Shown: in pieces, positions 35,046 through 44,594 of the stretch
Layout of the letters: every line of letters begins with the position of its first letter
Numbering within the stretch: position 1 is the first letter of the stretch
Notes under the pieces: model-generated
Databases searched by the model: none
The model's input: only the letters and a program-made list of their open reading frames with translations
Told to the model about the DNA's origin: nothing
Source: Geodermatophilaceae bacterium URHB0062
Lineage (GTDB): Bacteria; Actinomycetota; Actinomycetes; Mycobacteriales; Geodermatophilaceae
Length of the DNA stretch: 64,000 bases
NCBI GenBank assembly: GCA_000620185.1
Contig: JHVO01000012.1
Location: 124,001-188,000, forward strand
Direction of reading: 5' to 3'
Made by a program: the position numbers and the translations under genes

Positions 35046-37043
35046 ATGCCGAACCGTCTCGCCGGCGCGACGAGCCCATACCTGCTGCAACACGCGGAGA
35101 ACCCTGTCGACTGGCACGAGTGGGGACCGGAGGCGTTCGACGAGGCGCGGCGTCTCAGCAAACCCCTGTTGATCAGCATCGGGTATGCAGCGTGTCACTG
35201 GTGCCATGTCATGGCGCACGAGTCGTTCGAGGACGACGCCACCGCCACCCAGATGAACGAGCACTTCGTCTGCGTGAAGGTCGACCGCGAGGAACGCCCC
35301 GACGTCGACAGCGTCTACATGACCGCCACCCAGGCGATGACCGGCCACGGCGGCTGGCCCATGACGGTGTTCACCACGCCGGACGGCCGGCCGTTCTACT
35401 GCGGCACCTACTTCCCGCCGCGACCCGGCCACGGCATGCCGGCCTTCCGCCAGGTCCTCACCGCGGTGACCGATGCCTGGACCAACCGGCGCGCAGACCT
35501 CGAGTCGGCGGGCACGAGGATCGCCGGTGCCCTCTCGTCGCGGATCGATCTCGGTGAGCCGGCTCCGCTGTCCGCCGACGTGCTCGACGCGGCGGTCGGG
35601 ACGCTGGCCGGCACCTACGACGACCGGTCCGGCGGCTTCGGCGGCGCTCCGAAGTTCCCGCCCTCCATGGTGCTGGAGTTCCTGCTGCGCGCCCACGCCC
35701 GCACCGGTGACGCCGAACCGCTGCGCCTGGCCCGGGGCACCCTGGAAGCGATGGCCCGCGGCGGCATCCACGACCAGCTGGCCGGTGGGTTCGCCCGCTA
35801 CTCCGTCGACGCGGCCTGGGTCGTGCCGCACTTCGAGAAGATGCTGTACGACAACGCGCTGCTGCTTCGCGGATACCTGCACCTGTGGCGTGCGACGGGC
35901 GACGACTGGGCCCGCCGGGTCGCCGATGAGGCGGCCGCCTTCCTGGTCCGCGATCTCGGAACGCCACAGGGCGGCTTCGCCTCGGCGCTCGATGCCGACA
36001 CCGAGGGGGTCGAGGGGCTCACCTACGTCTGGACGCCGGACCAGCTCATCGACGTTCTCGGGGCGGACGACGGCCGGTGGGCCGCCGAGCTGTTCCAGGT
36101 GACCAACCGGGGGACCTTCGAGCACGGGACGTCGACGCTGCAGCTGCGGCACGACCCGGACGACCCCGCCCGGTTCGCGTCGGTGCGGGAGCGGCTCGCC
36201 GCCGCGCGGGCTCGGAGACCCCAGCCGGCTCGGGACGACAAGGTCGTGACGGCCTGGAACGGTCTGGCGATCGCCGCGCTGGCCGAGCACGGCGTCCTCA
36301 CCGGGACGGCCGGATCGGTGGAGGCCGCCCGCCGGGCTGCCGAGCTGCTGGCGGACGTGCACTGGGTCGGCGGCCGGCTGCGACGGGTCTCCCGCGACGG
36401 TGTGGCCGGCGCGCACGTCGGCGTCCTCGAGGACTACGGGGACCTGGCGGAGGGCCTGCTCGCCCTGCACCAGGCCACTGCGGACGGCCGCTGGCTCGAG
36501 CTGGCCGGCGACCTCCTGGACGTCGTCGTCGAGCAGTTCGTGGACGCGGACGGCTGGCACGACACCGCGGCGGACGCCGAGACGCTCGTGCACCGCCCGT
36601 TCGATCCGACCGACGGACCGACACCCGCCGGCGTCGCCGCGGTCGCCGGCGCGGCGGTCACGTACGGAGCGCTCGCCGGCTCGCCTCGCCACCGAGAGCT
36701 CGGGGAGGCGGCGCTGGCCCCGCTCGCGGGGCTGGCGCGGCGGGCGCCGCAGGCCGTGGGCTGGGCGCTCGCGGTGGGGGAGGCCCTGCTCGCCGGCCCG
36801 CTGGAGGTGGCGGTCAGCGGACCGGCGGGACCGGACCGCGACGCGCTCGCGGCCGCCGCGCGGGCGTCGACCAGCCCGGGCGCCGTCGTCATCATGGGCG
36901 AGCCGGACGCCGCCGGCGTTCCGCTGCTCGCTGACCGGCCGCCGGTGGGCGGGGCCGCGGCGGCGTACGTGTGCCGGGGGTTCGTCTGCTCGGCGCCGAC
37001 GACGGAAGTGTCCGCTCTGAGCGCAGCGATGGGCCCTTCCTGA
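35046..37043 (+). CDS. Thioredoxin-domain (DUF255/YyaL-type) protein
   Basis: A 665-residue protein of the family that includes bacterial YyaL and human SPATA20. The N-terminal thioredoxin-like domain begins [19 protein letters not shown]-like with [16 protein letters not shown] and has the redox pair CHWC (Cys50, Cys53), then [14 protein letters not shown] and [24 protein letters not shown]. The rest forms an (alpha/alpha)6 barrel as in N-acylglucosamine epimerases and cellulases ([27 protein letters not shown]). Its role is not established; a redox or protein-folding function is assumed. ATG with GGAGGGGGC upstream. It begins 156 bases from the integrase remnant and is probably core genome. 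Confidence 0.9.
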   Translation: MPNRLAGATSPYLLQHAENPVDWHEWGPEAFDEARRLSKPLLISIGYAACHWCHVMAHESFEDDATATQMNEHFVCVKVDREERPDVDSVYMTATQAMTGHGGWPMTVFTTPDGRPFYCGTYFPPRPGHGMPAFRQVLTAVTDAWTNRRADLESAGTRIAGALSSRIDLGEPAPLSADVLDAAVGTLAGTYDDRSGGFGGAPKFPPSMVLEFLLRAHARTGDAEPLRLARGTLEAMARGGIHDQLAGGFARYSVDAAWVVPHFEKMLYDNALLLRGYLHLWRATGDDWARRVADEAAAFLVRDLGTPQGGFASALDADTEGVEGLTYVWTPDQLIDVLGADDGRWAAELFQVTNRGTFEHGTSTLQLRHDPDDPARFASVRERLAAARARRPQPARDDKVVTAWNGLAIAALAEHGVLTGTAGSVEAARRAAELLADVHWVGGRLRRVSRDGVAGAHVGVLEDYGDLAEGLLALHQATADGRWLELAGDLLDVVVEQFVDADGWHDTAADAETLVHRPFDPTDGPTPAGVAAVAGAAVTYGALAGSPRHRELGEAALAPLAGLARRAPQAVGWALAVGEALLAGPLEVAVSGPAGPDRDALAAAARASTSPGAVVIMGEPDAAGVPLLADRPPVGGAAAAYVCRGFVCSAPTTEVSALSAAMGPS

Positions 37044-37102
37044 GGCGGCTTTCACGGCTTACGGTGCAAGCGTGTAATCAACGCGGACCGCAGGAGGTCG
37101 CC

Positions 37103-37702
37103 ATGCACGGACAACGATTCGCCGACATGCAGTTCGGCCAGGGCTGGGGCCCGGGGTTCGGCCGCGGACGTGGGCGCGGCCGTGGAGCCGACGCCCCGCC
37201 GGTCGAGCACGGTGAGGTCGCCGGCTGGTTCGCCGGCCGGTTGCCCGACGGGTGGTTCACCGGGCCGGTCGAGCTGACCATCGACCGGGACGAGATCACC
37301 GTCGTCGGCACCCTCGCGGAGCCGGAGGCCGGGGAGGGCGACCAGGCGGCCGCCCGCGCGGGGCGGATCGCCCGCTTCCGCGAGGAGACCCGGCAGGAGC
37401 GCATGGCGATCGCCGACGCGGCGCAGGAGCGCTACGGCCGATCGGTTGCCTGGGGCGCCGCTTGCGGCGAGACCCGCGAGATCTTCACCAACCTCTCCAC
37501 GCCGGTGATGACCCGGCTCCGGCAGGCGGAGCGGCTGGTGCTCGACACGCTGGTCGACGCCGGTGTCGCCCGTTCGCGGTCGGAGGGCCTGGCCTGGGCG
37601 GTGCGGCTGGTCGGGCAGCACGCCGACGAGTGGCTGGCCGAGCTGCGCCGGGCGATGGAGTCGGTCGACGAGGTGCGCCGCCGGGGGCCCGGGGCGGAGT
37701 GA
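37103..37702 (+). CDS. Hypothetical protein with Gly/Arg-rich N-terminus
   Basis: A 199-residue protein. Residues 1-32 are rich in Gly, Arg and Phe (FGRGRGRGRG). Residues 40-75 form a short beta region (WFAGRLPDGWFTGPVELTID). Residues 80-190 are helical and charged, with TNLSTPVMTRLRQAERLVLDTL. ATG has AGGAGGT seven bases upstream, an excellent ribosome site. Similar proteins of unknown function occur in actinobacteria next to various genes; I cannot name a function. The helical half could mediate dimerisation, and the Gly-Arg stretch could bind nucleic acid. Confidence 0.75.
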   Translation: MHGQRFADMQFGQGWGPGFGRGRGRGRGADAPPVEHGEVAGWFAGRLPDGWFTGPVELTIDRDEITVVGTLAEPEAGEGDQAAARAGRIARFREETRQERMAIADAAQERYGRSVAWGAACGETREIFTNLSTPVMTRLRQAERLVLDTLVDAGVARSRSEGLAWAVRLVGQHADEWLAELRRAMESVDEVRRRGPGAE

Positions 37703-37786
37703 CCGAGCAGGGTGCGGCCCGCCCGCGGGTGGTCGCGTTCCCCCTGTTCGGCTGAGCGGCTGGCGCGACCTGGGACACTCGGCGTC

Positions 37787-39034
37787 GTGCCTGCCGCCGT
37801 CCCCTCGTCGACCGACGTCCTCGTGGTCGGCGCCGGTCCGGCCGGATCGGCGGCCGCCGCGTGGGCGGCGCGGGCCGGGCACGACGTGGTCCTCGCCGAC
37901 GCGGCCGTGTTCCCCCGCGACAAGACCTGCGGCGACGGGTTGACGCCGCGGGCGATCGCCGAGCTGGACCTCCTCGGGCTGGGCGACTGGGTGCGCGGCC
38001 ACGCGCGCAACCGCGGCCTCCGGGCCGCCGGCTTCGGCCGGCAGTGGGAGCTGCCGTGGCCCGGTGGCCGCTTTCCCGACCACGGGAGCGCGGTGCCGCG
38101 CACCGAGCTCGACGCGCGCATCCGGCAGGTCGCCCTCGACGCCGGAGCCGAACCGGCGGAGGGTGCCCGTGCGGTCGACGTCGTCCGGGACGGCGACCGG
38201 GTGACCGGCGTGGTGTTCGAGCTGCCCGACGACCGCCAGATCACGGTCGGCTGCCGCCGGCTCGTCGTGGCCGATGGGGTGCGCTCGCCGCTCGGCCGGG
38301 TGCTCGGGCGCGAATGGCACCGGAGCACCGCCTACGGGGTGGCCGCCCGCAGTTACGTCCGCTCGGGGCGCAGCGACGACGAGTGGATCTCCTCGCACCT
38401 GGAGCTGCGCGGCGCCGAGGGCGAGCTGCTGTCCGGATACGGGTGGGTGTTCCCGCTCGGCGCCGCGTCCGGCGAGGTGAACCTCGGCGTCGGGACGCTC
38501 GCCACCGCACGGCGCCCGGCCGCGATGCAGCTCAAGGCCCTGCTCGAGGTGTACGCCGAGGCCCGCCGCGAGGAGTGGCAGCTCGACGGCGCCGTACGGG
38601 ACGTCGCCTCCGCCCTGCTGCCGATGGGCGGGGCGGTGTCGGGCGTGGCCGGGCGCAACTGGGCCGTGATCGGTGACGCCGCCGGCTGCGTGAACCCGCT
38701 CAACGGCGAGGGCATCGACTACGGCCTGGAGACCGGCCGGAGCGTGGTCGAGCTGATGGCCGACGACGACTGGTCGCAGGCCTGGCCGGCGACCCTGCGG
38801 CGGCACTACGGGGAGGCGTTCTCCATCGCCCGGCGGCTGGCCGGGCTGTTGACCGTTCCGCGCTTCCTGCCCGCCGCCGGTCCGGTGGGCATGCGCTCCC
38901 ACGCGCTCATGACGGTGGCGCTGCGCGTCATGGGCAACCTCGTGACCGAGGAGGACCGGGACGTCGTGGCCCGGGCCTGGCGCCTGGCCGGCCGGGTGTC
39001 GGCGCGCGTCGACGAGCGCCCGCCGTTCACCTGA
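37787..39034 (+). CDS. Geranylgeranyl reductase family FAD-dependent oxidoreductase
   Basis: A 415-residue flavoprotein. The FAD Rossmann motif is DVLVVGAGPAGSAAAAWAAR near the N-terminus, followed by the family block FPRDKTCGDGLTPRAIAEL and, near residue 300, IGDAAGCVNPLNGEGIDYGLETG. This is the pattern of the ChlP/digeranylgeranylglycerophospholipid reductase family. In actinobacteria the close relative MenJ (Rv0561c type) reduces one isoprene unit of menaquinone. A cis-prenyltransferase gene lies 1.1 kb downstream, consistent with an isoprenoid context. The start is GTG at 37787, chosen because the FAD motif follows within 15 residues. Confidence 0.9.
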   Translation: MPAAVPSSTDVLVVGAGPAGSAAAAWAARAGHDVVLADAAVFPRDKTCGDGLTPRAIAELDLLGLGDWVRGHARNRGLRAAGFGRQWELPWPGGRFPDHGSAVPRTELDARIRQVALDAGAEPAEGARAVDVVRDGDRVTGVVFELPDDRQITVGCRRLVVADGVRSPLGRVLGREWHRSTAYGVAARSYVRSGRSDDEWISSHLELRGAEGELLSGYGWVFPLGAASGEVNLGVGTLATARRPAAMQLKALLEVYAEARREEWQLDGAVRDVASALLPMGGAVSGVAGRNWAVIGDAAGCVNPLNGEGIDYGLETGRSVVELMADDDWSQAWPATLRRHYGEAFSIARRLAGLLTVPRFLPAAGPVGMRSHALMTVALRVMGNLVTEEDRDVVARAWRLAGRVSARVDERPPFT

Positions 39035-39201
39035 GCGGGGCCCGGAGCGTCCCCCGAAGGTGAACTCGACGTGAGCCTAGGGGGAATCCGCGGCGAAGCC
39101 GCGGTCCGAGGGAGTGGGGCCCGGAGGGGTCCCGCGAGCGCGGACGGGAAGGGGCTCAGAGCAGGTCGCGACGGCACCTGGCCGCGGGGTCTGAGCGGAG
39201 C

Positions 39202-40014
39202 TCAGACGAAAGGGGAGTTGTACATCGCGAAGTAGACGGCGATGTAGTGGCAGATGGCCGCGACGATGGTCATCGCGTGGAAGACCTCGTGGTAGCCGAA
39301 GGTCCCGGGCCAGGGGTTCGGCTTCTTCAACGCGTAGGTGATGCCGCCGGCTGTGTAGAGCAGGCCGCCCACCGCGAGCAGCACCATCGAGGCGACCCCG
39401 GCGAAGTGCAGGATGTCGGTCAGCACGAAGACGGCGACCCAGCCCAGCCCGATGTAGAGCGGCACGCCCACCCACCGCGGGGCGTTCGGCCAGCTGAGCT
39501 TGAGGATCACTCCGGCCAGCGCGCCCGCCCACACGCCGGCGAGCACCCAGAAGCCCCTCGGCTGGTCGACCGCCAGCAGCGAGAAGGGCGTGTAGGTGCC
39601 GGCGATGAACAGGAAGATCATGGAGTGGTCGAGCCGCTTCATGATCTTCCACCCGCGCGGTGACCAGCGGCGTCGGTGGTAGAGCGCGCTGATTCCGAAC
39701 AGCCCGCAGATCGTCAGGCAGTACACCGCGACGGAGAAGCCGGCGCGGGGGCCGAGTACCGAGCCCAGGGGGATGAGGACGGCGCCGGCGATGATCGCGC
39801 CGAAGAAGGCGAACAGGTGCAGCCAGCCGCGCATCCGGGGGCGGGTGTCGGGGTGGTCCCAGTCCTTGTCGCCGAAGTCGGCGGCGGTCCAGGTGGCCTC
39901 GACCTGCTCGCCCTCCTCGAGGACGGTATGCACGGCCTGACCGGGGGGCGCCTCGAGTTCGGCGCCGTCGGCCGCCACCCGGACGTGTTCGCGTTCCTCC
40001 GGAGCAGCACCCAT
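39202..40014 (-). CDS. Hemolysin III (PAQR/HlyIII) family membrane protein
   Basis: A 270-residue protein with a 55-residue soluble N-terminus and seven membrane segments. PAQR landmarks are present: ISALYHRRRW...KRLDHSMIFLFIAGTYTP in the first half (Ser, His and Asp zinc ligands) and FGYHEVFHAMTIVAAICHY in the last two segments (His residues). This family includes bacterial hemolysin III and eukaryotic adiponectin-type receptors; the bacterial role is uncertain, possibly membrane-lipid homeostasis. It is convergent with the geranylgeranyl reductase gene, with a short CCGCGGC hairpin (39088-39104) between them. Confidence 0.9.
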   Translation of the reverse strand: MGAAPEEREHVRVAADGAELEAPPGQAVHTVLEEGEQVEATWTAADFGDKDWDHPDTRPRMRGWLHLFAFFGAIIAGAVLIPLGSVLGPRAGFSVAVYCLTICGLFGISALYHRRRWSPRGWKIMKRLDHSMIFLFIAGTYTPFSLLAVDQPRGFWVLAGVWAGALAGVILKLSWPNAPRWVGVPLYIGLGWVAVFVLTDILHFAGVASMVLLAVGGLLYTAGGITYALKKPNPWPGTFGYHEVFHAMTIVAAICHYIAVYFAMYNSPFV

Positions 40015-40149
40015 GCTCCGAGGTTACGGTTCGGTAGGTTGGGCGTCATCCGGAACGACCTGTGAGGTTGCCCCTCCGCCATCGCCGGCGCCGCGACGGC
40101 TCGCGCAGGGCTCCCGGCGGGTGAGCGACCAGGGGCCTAGGGTGACCGC

Positions 40150-40929
40150 GTGGGGCCTCGGAAGTACGTGCGCGAGGCGATCCTCGAGGTCTACGAGCGG
40201 CGGCTCGCGCGGGCCCTGGAGGGCGCCGACATCCCGCGTCACGTCGGCGTGATCATGGACGGCAACCGTCGCTGGGCACGTGCGATCGGGCTGGAGGACG
40301 TCGCCCACGGCCATCGCCGGGGTGCGGACAAGATCGTCGATCTGCTCGACTGGTGCGAGGACGCCGGCGTCTCGGTCGTCACGCTGTTCATGCTCTCCAC
40401 CGACAACCTGCGGCGCCCGGAGCCGGAGCTCAGTGCGCTGCTCCGGATCATCGAGGACGTCGCCGTCGACCTGTCCCGCCCGGGCGGCCGCTGGCAGGTG
40501 CGCGCGATGGGGGCGCCCGAGGTGCTGCCGACGGAGACGGTCGCCGTCCTCAAGCAGGCCGAGGAGGACACGCGCGAGCGGCCGGGCGGCACGGTGAACC
40601 TCGCCGTCGGCTACGGGGGACGACGGGAGATCGCCGACGCCGTGCGCTCACTGCTGGCCGCGCACGCCGAGCGCGGGACCTCGCTGGAGGAGCTCGTCGA
40701 CTCGCTCGACGTCGAGCACATCGCCGAGCACCTGTATACCGCGGGCCAGCCCGACCCGGACCTCGTGATCCGGACGAGCGGGGAGCAGCGCCTGTCCGGA
40801 TTCCTGCTCTGGCAGACGGCGAACGCCGAGTTCCACTTCACCGACGTCTACTGGCCCGACTTCCGGCGGGTGGACTTCCTGCGAGCACTGCGCGACTACT
40901 CAGCGCGGCACAGGCGCTTCGGAGGCTGA
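40150..40929 (+). CDS. Cis-prenyltransferase (isoprenyl transferase, UppS family)
   Basis: A 259-residue enzyme of the undecaprenyl diphosphate synthase family. The catalytic motif is HVGVIMDGNRRWAR (Asp in MDGN binds magnesium and diphosphate), then LFMLSTDNLRRPEPEL. The C-terminal signature is DLVIRTSGEQRLSGFLLWQ, with FHFTDVYWPDFR. It condenses IPP in cis configuration for the carrier lipid of cell-wall synthesis. Mycobacteria have two paralogues, a short-chain Z-farnesyl and a long-chain decaprenyl enzyme; which one this is cannot be decided. GTG at 40150. A degenerate copy of its last codons lies downstream. Confidence 0.93.
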   Translation: MGPRKYVREAILEVYERRLARALEGADIPRHVGVIMDGNRRWARAIGLEDVAHGHRRGADKIVDLLDWCEDAGVSVVTLFMLSTDNLRRPEPELSALLRIIEDVAVDLSRPGGRWQVRAMGAPEVLPTETVAVLKQAEEDTRERPGGTVNLAVGYGGRREIADAVRSLLAAHAERGTSLEELVDSLDVEHIAEHLYTAGQPDPDLVIRTSGEQRLSGFLLWQTANAEFHFTDVYWPDFRRVDFLRALRDYSARHRRFGG

Positions 40930-41000
40930 GTGGTGAGCCGCCGCTGCGCCCGGCGGAGCTCGGGCGGGTAACCGCGCGGCACCGCCGTTTCGGCGGCTGA
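40908..41000 (+). repeat. Echo of the prenyltransferase 3' end
   Basis: The last codons of the gene, encoding ARHRRFGG and stop (ending 40929), recur 71 bases later (ending 41000) as GCGCGGCACCGCCGTTTCGG and CGGCTGA, again reading ARHRRFGG and stop. The copies differ at several silent positions. The second copy is outside any gene. Confidence 0.75.
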
Positions 41001-41012
41001 GAAACTGCCTGC

Positions 41013-42248
41013 ATGGCAGCCGGAGCTCTCGACGTCCCCCTGGAGTACGTGCGGCTGGGGCTGCGCTTCGACCGACTGGAGTCCGGCTTCGTCGACGCCT
41101 ACACGGGCAACCCCCGGATCCGCGCCGAGGTGGAGGACGAGCCCGCGCCCACGCCGGTCCAGCTCCGCGACCAGGCGCGGGCCCTACTGGGCGAACTTGA
41201 CGCCGCCGGGCTGCCGGCCGACCGCACCGACTATCTGCGGGGACAGCTCGCCGGCCTGGAGTGCACCGCCCGGAAGATGAGTGGCGAGCCGGTGGGCTTC
41301 GTCGACGAGGTGGCCAGCTACTTCCAGGTGGACGTCACGCTGGGCGACCCCGCGGAGTACGCGGCCGCGCACGCCGAGCTCGAGACCCTGCTGCCCGGCT
41401 CAGGGTCCCTGGCCGAGCGGTACGCCGCACACCGCCGTCGCGAGGAGTGCCCGCCCGAGCGCCTCGAGGCCGCGGTGCACGCCGTCTCCAGCGCCCTGCG
41501 CGACCGGGTCCGCGGTCAGTACGGGCTTCCCGAAGTGGAGACCGTGCGCTACGAGGTCGTCACCGACAAGCCGTGGTCCGGGTTCAACTACTACGAGGGC
41601 GACTACCGCTCCCGGGTGGCCATCAACGCCGACCTGCCGCACCGGTTGTCGGGGCTGCCGCACCTGGTGGCGCACGAGTCCTATCCGGGGCACCACACCG
41701 AGCACTGCCGCAAGGAGCGGGGCCTCGTGGAGCGTGCCGACCGCACCGAGCACACCGTGTTCCTGGTCAACACACCCGAGTGCCTCATGGCGGAGGGGCT
41801 CGCGGACCTCGGTGTCGAGGCGTCCGTCGGAGAGGGGTGGGGTCCGTGGGCGGAGGAGATCCTCGGCGATCTCGGTCTGCGCTTCGACGGCCACCTCGCC
41901 GAGCGGTTGGCCGATGCGGCGGCGCCGCTGAACCGGGTCCGCCAGGACGCCGCCGTCCTCCTGCACGACCGGGGCGCCGACGCGGACGAGGTGATGGCCT
42001 ACCTGCAGCGCTGGTCGCTGGTGAGCGCCGAGCGGGCGGCCCAGCAGGTCCGCTTCCTCACCGATCCGCTCTGGCGCGCCTACATCTCCACCTACGTCGA
42101 GGGGTTCGACCTGCTGTCGGACTGGCTGGCCGCCCGCCCGGCCGGCCAGTCGGTCGCCGACCGCTTCGTCCGCCTGCTCGACGAACCGCTGACGCCTCGG
42201 GCAGTCACCGCCGAGCTGCGCGCTGCTGAACTCGGCACCGCTGAGTGA
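41013..42248 (+). CDS. DUF885 family protein (putative metallopeptidase)
   Basis: A 411-residue protein of the DUF885 family. The motif VAHESYPGHHTEHCRKERGL (about residues 221-240) contains HESYPGHH, the family's version of the HExxH zinc site, and MAEGLADLGVEASVGEG supplies a later Glu. The family is helical and related to M32/M3-type peptidases. It starts from ATG at 41013, 12 bases after the echo of the upstream gene. Known DUF885 proteins are often longer (about 550 residues), so this is a short form. The small downstream gene overlaps by one base. Confidence 0.85.
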   Translation: MAAGALDVPLEYVRLGLRFDRLESGFVDAYTGNPRIRAEVEDEPAPTPVQLRDQARALLGELDAAGLPADRTDYLRGQLAGLECTARKMSGEPVGFVDEVASYFQVDVTLGDPAEYAAAHAELETLLPGSGSLAERYAAHRRREECPPERLEAAVHAVSSALRDRVRGQYGLPEVETVRYEVVTDKPWSGFNYYEGDYRSRVAINADLPHRLSGLPHLVAHESYPGHHTEHCRKERGLVERADRTEHTVFLVNTPECLMAEGLADLGVEASVGEGWGPWAEEILGDLGLRFDGHLAERLADAAAPLNRVRQDAAVLLHDRGADADEVMAYLQRWSLVSAERAAQQVRFLTDPLWRAYISTYVEGFDLLSDWLAARPAGQSVADRFVRLLDEPLTPRAVTAELRAAELGTAE

Positions 42249-42535
42249 TGGCCCGCGATCCCCGGACGGCCCGAGTGCTGAGTCTCTGGACGGCGGCCTG
42301 GCTGGGGGCACTGCTGCTCGCCGGTCTGCTCTGGGTCGGGGATCTGTCGGTGCAGTGGCCCGTGCTCCTCGTCCCGGTGCTCTGGGCGCTCTTCGCGCTG
42401 CGCCCCCGTCGTCCGATCGGTCCCTCGCCGGCCCTGCCTCCTCCTCCGCGGTCCGGGCCGCCCCGGCCCGTTCGCAGCGACACGGTGGAGTGGCAGGCGG
42501 TGCGCCGGCCCGACCGGGGGGACGGCCGGCACTGA
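42248..42535 (+). CDS. Small two-segment membrane protein
   Basis: A 95-residue protein with two likely membrane segments (VLSLWTAAWLGALLLAGLLWV and WPVLLVPVLWALFAL), followed by a Pro/Arg-rich tail ending VEWQAVRRPDRGDGRH. ATG shares one base with the DUF885 stop (TGATG), so its translation is coupled to it. I know no family for it. Confidence 0.7.
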   Translation: MARDPRTARVLSLWTAAWLGALLLAGLLWVGDLSVQWPVLLVPVLWALFALRPRRPIGPSPALPPPPRSGPPRPVRSDTVEWQAVRRPDRGDGRH

Positions 42536-42584
42536 TCGCTGCGTCCTGAGCGAAAGTGGTCGACCGCTGTCAGTACCCGGGCGG

Positions 42585-43598
42585 ATGCTGTCCCGCGTGA
42601 TCCACGCCCGCGGGCTCGCCCGCACCTTCCGGAAGAAGAAGCAGGAAGTGCACGCCGTCGTCGGCGTCGACCTCGACGTCGAGGCGGGAGAGATCGTCGG
42701 GTTCCTCGGACCCAACGGCGCCGGAAAGACGACGACGCTGCGCATGCTGACCACCCTGCTCGAGCCCACGGCCGGCACGGCCACCGTCGCCGGGTGCGAC
42801 CTGGTCACCGACCCCGTCGGCGTCCGCCGGCGGATCGGGTACGTGTCCCAGAGTGGCTCCACCTACCCCGACGCCCGGGCCGGCGAGGAGGTCGTCGACC
42901 ACGCCCGGCTCTACGGCATGAGCACTGCCGAGGCGACCGAGCGGGGCAGGAAGCTCTTCGCCGACTTCGACCTCGACGGCCTGTGGGAGCGGCAGCCGAA
43001 GACGCTGTCCGGTGGTCAGCGGCGCCGGCTCGACATCGTTGTCGGACTGATCCACGTCCCGGAGCTGGTGTTCCTCGACGAGCCCACCACCGGCCTCGAC
43101 CCGCAGGCTCGGGCCAACCTGTGGCAGCACATCCGCGACCTGCGGGAGGAGCGGGGGACGACGGTCTTCCTCACCACCCACTACCTCGACGAGGCCGACG
43201 CGCTGTGCGACCGCATCCTGGTCATCGACCACGGCGCGATCGTCGCCGAGGGCACACCCGACGCCCTGAAGTCGCAGGTCGGCGGCGACGTCCTCACCGT
43301 CACCGTCGCCGAACCGAGGCAGGTGGCCGCGGTGGCCCGGCTGGTCGAGCAGCTTCCCGGCGCCGAGGCCCCGCAGGTGCTCGACGACCGCGTCGTGGGG
43401 CGTGTGCGGCACGGCGGTACGGCGCTGGTCGAGCTCGTCCGCGGGCTCGACCGGGAGAGCATCGCGGTGAGCGGCGTCGAGAGCCGGCGGCCCAGCCTCG
43501 ACGACGTGTTCCTGCAGCTGACCGGGCGTTCGCTGCGTGACGCGGAGTCCCGGCCGGCCGTGCCCGGTGCACCCGCGGCGGAGGAGGTGACCGTCTGA
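42585..43598 (+). CDS. ABC transporter ATP-binding protein (DrrA type)
   Basis: A 337-residue ATPase. Walker A is GFLGPNGAGKTTTLRML, the signature motif is TLSGGQRRRLDIVVG, and Walker B with the D-loop is LVFLDEPTTGLDPQ, followed by LTTHYLDEADALCDRI. The C-terminal 100 residues are the extension of DrrA/daunorubicin-type exporters. It powers the permease encoded next, whose ATG overlaps by one base. The exported substrate is not known; drug or lipid export is typical of the family. N-terminal FRKKKQEVHAV is the usual start of this group. Confidence 0.93.
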   Translation: MLSRVIHARGLARTFRKKKQEVHAVVGVDLDVEAGEIVGFLGPNGAGKTTTLRMLTTLLEPTAGTATVAGCDLVTDPVGVRRRIGYVSQSGSTYPDARAGEEVVDHARLYGMSTAEATERGRKLFADFDLDGLWERQPKTLSGGQRRRLDIVVGLIHVPELVFLDEPTTGLDPQARANLWQHIRDLREERGTTVFLTTHYLDEADALCDRILVIDHGAIVAEGTPDALKSQVGGDVLTVTVAEPRQVAAVARLVEQLPGAEAPQVLDDRVVGRVRHGGTALVELVRGLDRESIAVSGVESRRPSLDDVFLQLTGRSLRDAESRPAVPGAPAAEEVTV

Positions 43599-44356
43599 TG
43601 AGCACACTGCTCCGCGACACCGGCACGGTGTTCTGGCGGGCGATGCGCCTGTCCCTGCGCAACCCGGCCTGGCTCGTGATCATGATGATGCAGCCGATCC
43701 TGTACATCGTGCTGTTCGGTCCGCTGCTCGAGCCGATCGCCGGTCAGCTCGGGGCGGGCAACGCGTACCAGATCTTCGTGCCCGGGATCCTCGTCCAGCT
43801 CGGCATCTTCGGGTCGCTGTTCGTGGGCTTCGGCCTGATCGCCGAGTACCGCGCCGGCGTCATCGAGAGCCAGCGGGTCACCCCGGCCAGCCGGACGGCG
43901 TTGCTGCTCGGGCGGGTGCTGCGCGATGTCGTCGTCCTGCTGGTGCAGGGCACGCTGCTCGTGCTGGTGTCGTTGCCGCTCGGACTGCGGGCGCCGGTGC
44001 TCGGGGTCGTGCTGACGCTGCTGGTCGTCGCGCTGCTCGGCGCGGCGTTCGCCTCGATCTCGTACGCGCTGGCGCTGACGCTCAAGAGCGAGGACGCGTT
44101 CGCACCACTGCTCAACGCGGTGGTGCTCCCCGTGCTGCTGCTCTCGGGAATCCTGCTGCCGATGACGCTCGCGCCCGCCTGGCTGCAGACCGTGAGCGAC
44201 GTCAACCCGCTCAAGCACGTGGTCGAGGGCGCCCGCGAGTTCTTCCTCGGCGGCTACGGCACCTCGGTGGCGTGGTGGGGTCTCGGGCTGACCGTCGCGC
44301 TGGTCCTGATCGGGTGGGTGTTCGGGGTGCGCCGCTTCCGCCGGGAGTCCAGCTGA
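43598..44356 (+). CDS. ABC-2 type transporter permease (DrrB type)
   Basis: A 252-residue membrane protein with six predicted segments. Features of the ABC-2 family are present: ARPLSLRNPAWLVIMMMQPI-like start (MRLSLRNPAWLVIMMMQPI), VGFGLIAEYRAGVIESQRVTPASR, and the C-terminal LSGILLPMTLAPAWLQTVSDVNPLKHVVEGAR. Its ATG shares a base with the stop of the ATPase gene (TGATG), so the pair is coupled and forms a two-gene exporter. Confidence 0.92.
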   Translation: MSTLLRDTGTVFWRAMRLSLRNPAWLVIMMMQPILYIVLFGPLLEPIAGQLGAGNAYQIFVPGILVQLGIFGSLFVGFGLIAEYRAGVIESQRVTPASRTALLLGRVLRDVVVLLVQGTLLVLVSLPLGLRAPVLGVVLTLLVVALLGAAFASISYALALTLKSEDAFAPLLNAVVLPVLLLSGILLPMTLAPAWLQTVSDVNPLKHVVEGAREFFLGGYGTSVAWWGLGLTVALVLIGWVFGVRRFRRESS

Positions 44357-44389
44357 CGATGGGATTACTGGGACGTCTGGTACCTCATC

Positions 44390-44429
44390 GGGGTGACACG
44401 CCGTCTGCTGGCAACGCGGTTGTCACCCC
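44390..44429 (+). promoter_or_regulatory. Inverted repeat in the leader of the PhoH gene
   Basis: GGGGTGACA (44390-44398) and TGTCACCCC (44421-44429) form a perfect 9-bp inverted repeat with a 22-base loop, 34 bases after the exporter operon and 166 bases before the PhoH start. A -10-like TAACGT follows at 44437. It may be a terminator, an operator or part of an mRNA leader. Confidence 0.4.
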
Positions 44430-44594
44430 CCGGGCCTAACGTCCGCAGTGGATGACGAGCTGCCCTCGCCGTCCACGGGAGGCCCGGTTGGTGCTGACGA
44501 GTTCGTCGACCAGGGGGGCCGGTTGCCGGCCTCTGCGCCGGGGCCCGGCCACCTTCGAGCGGGGGCGTGCCGTGCGCCCCCCGGGAGTCGAATC

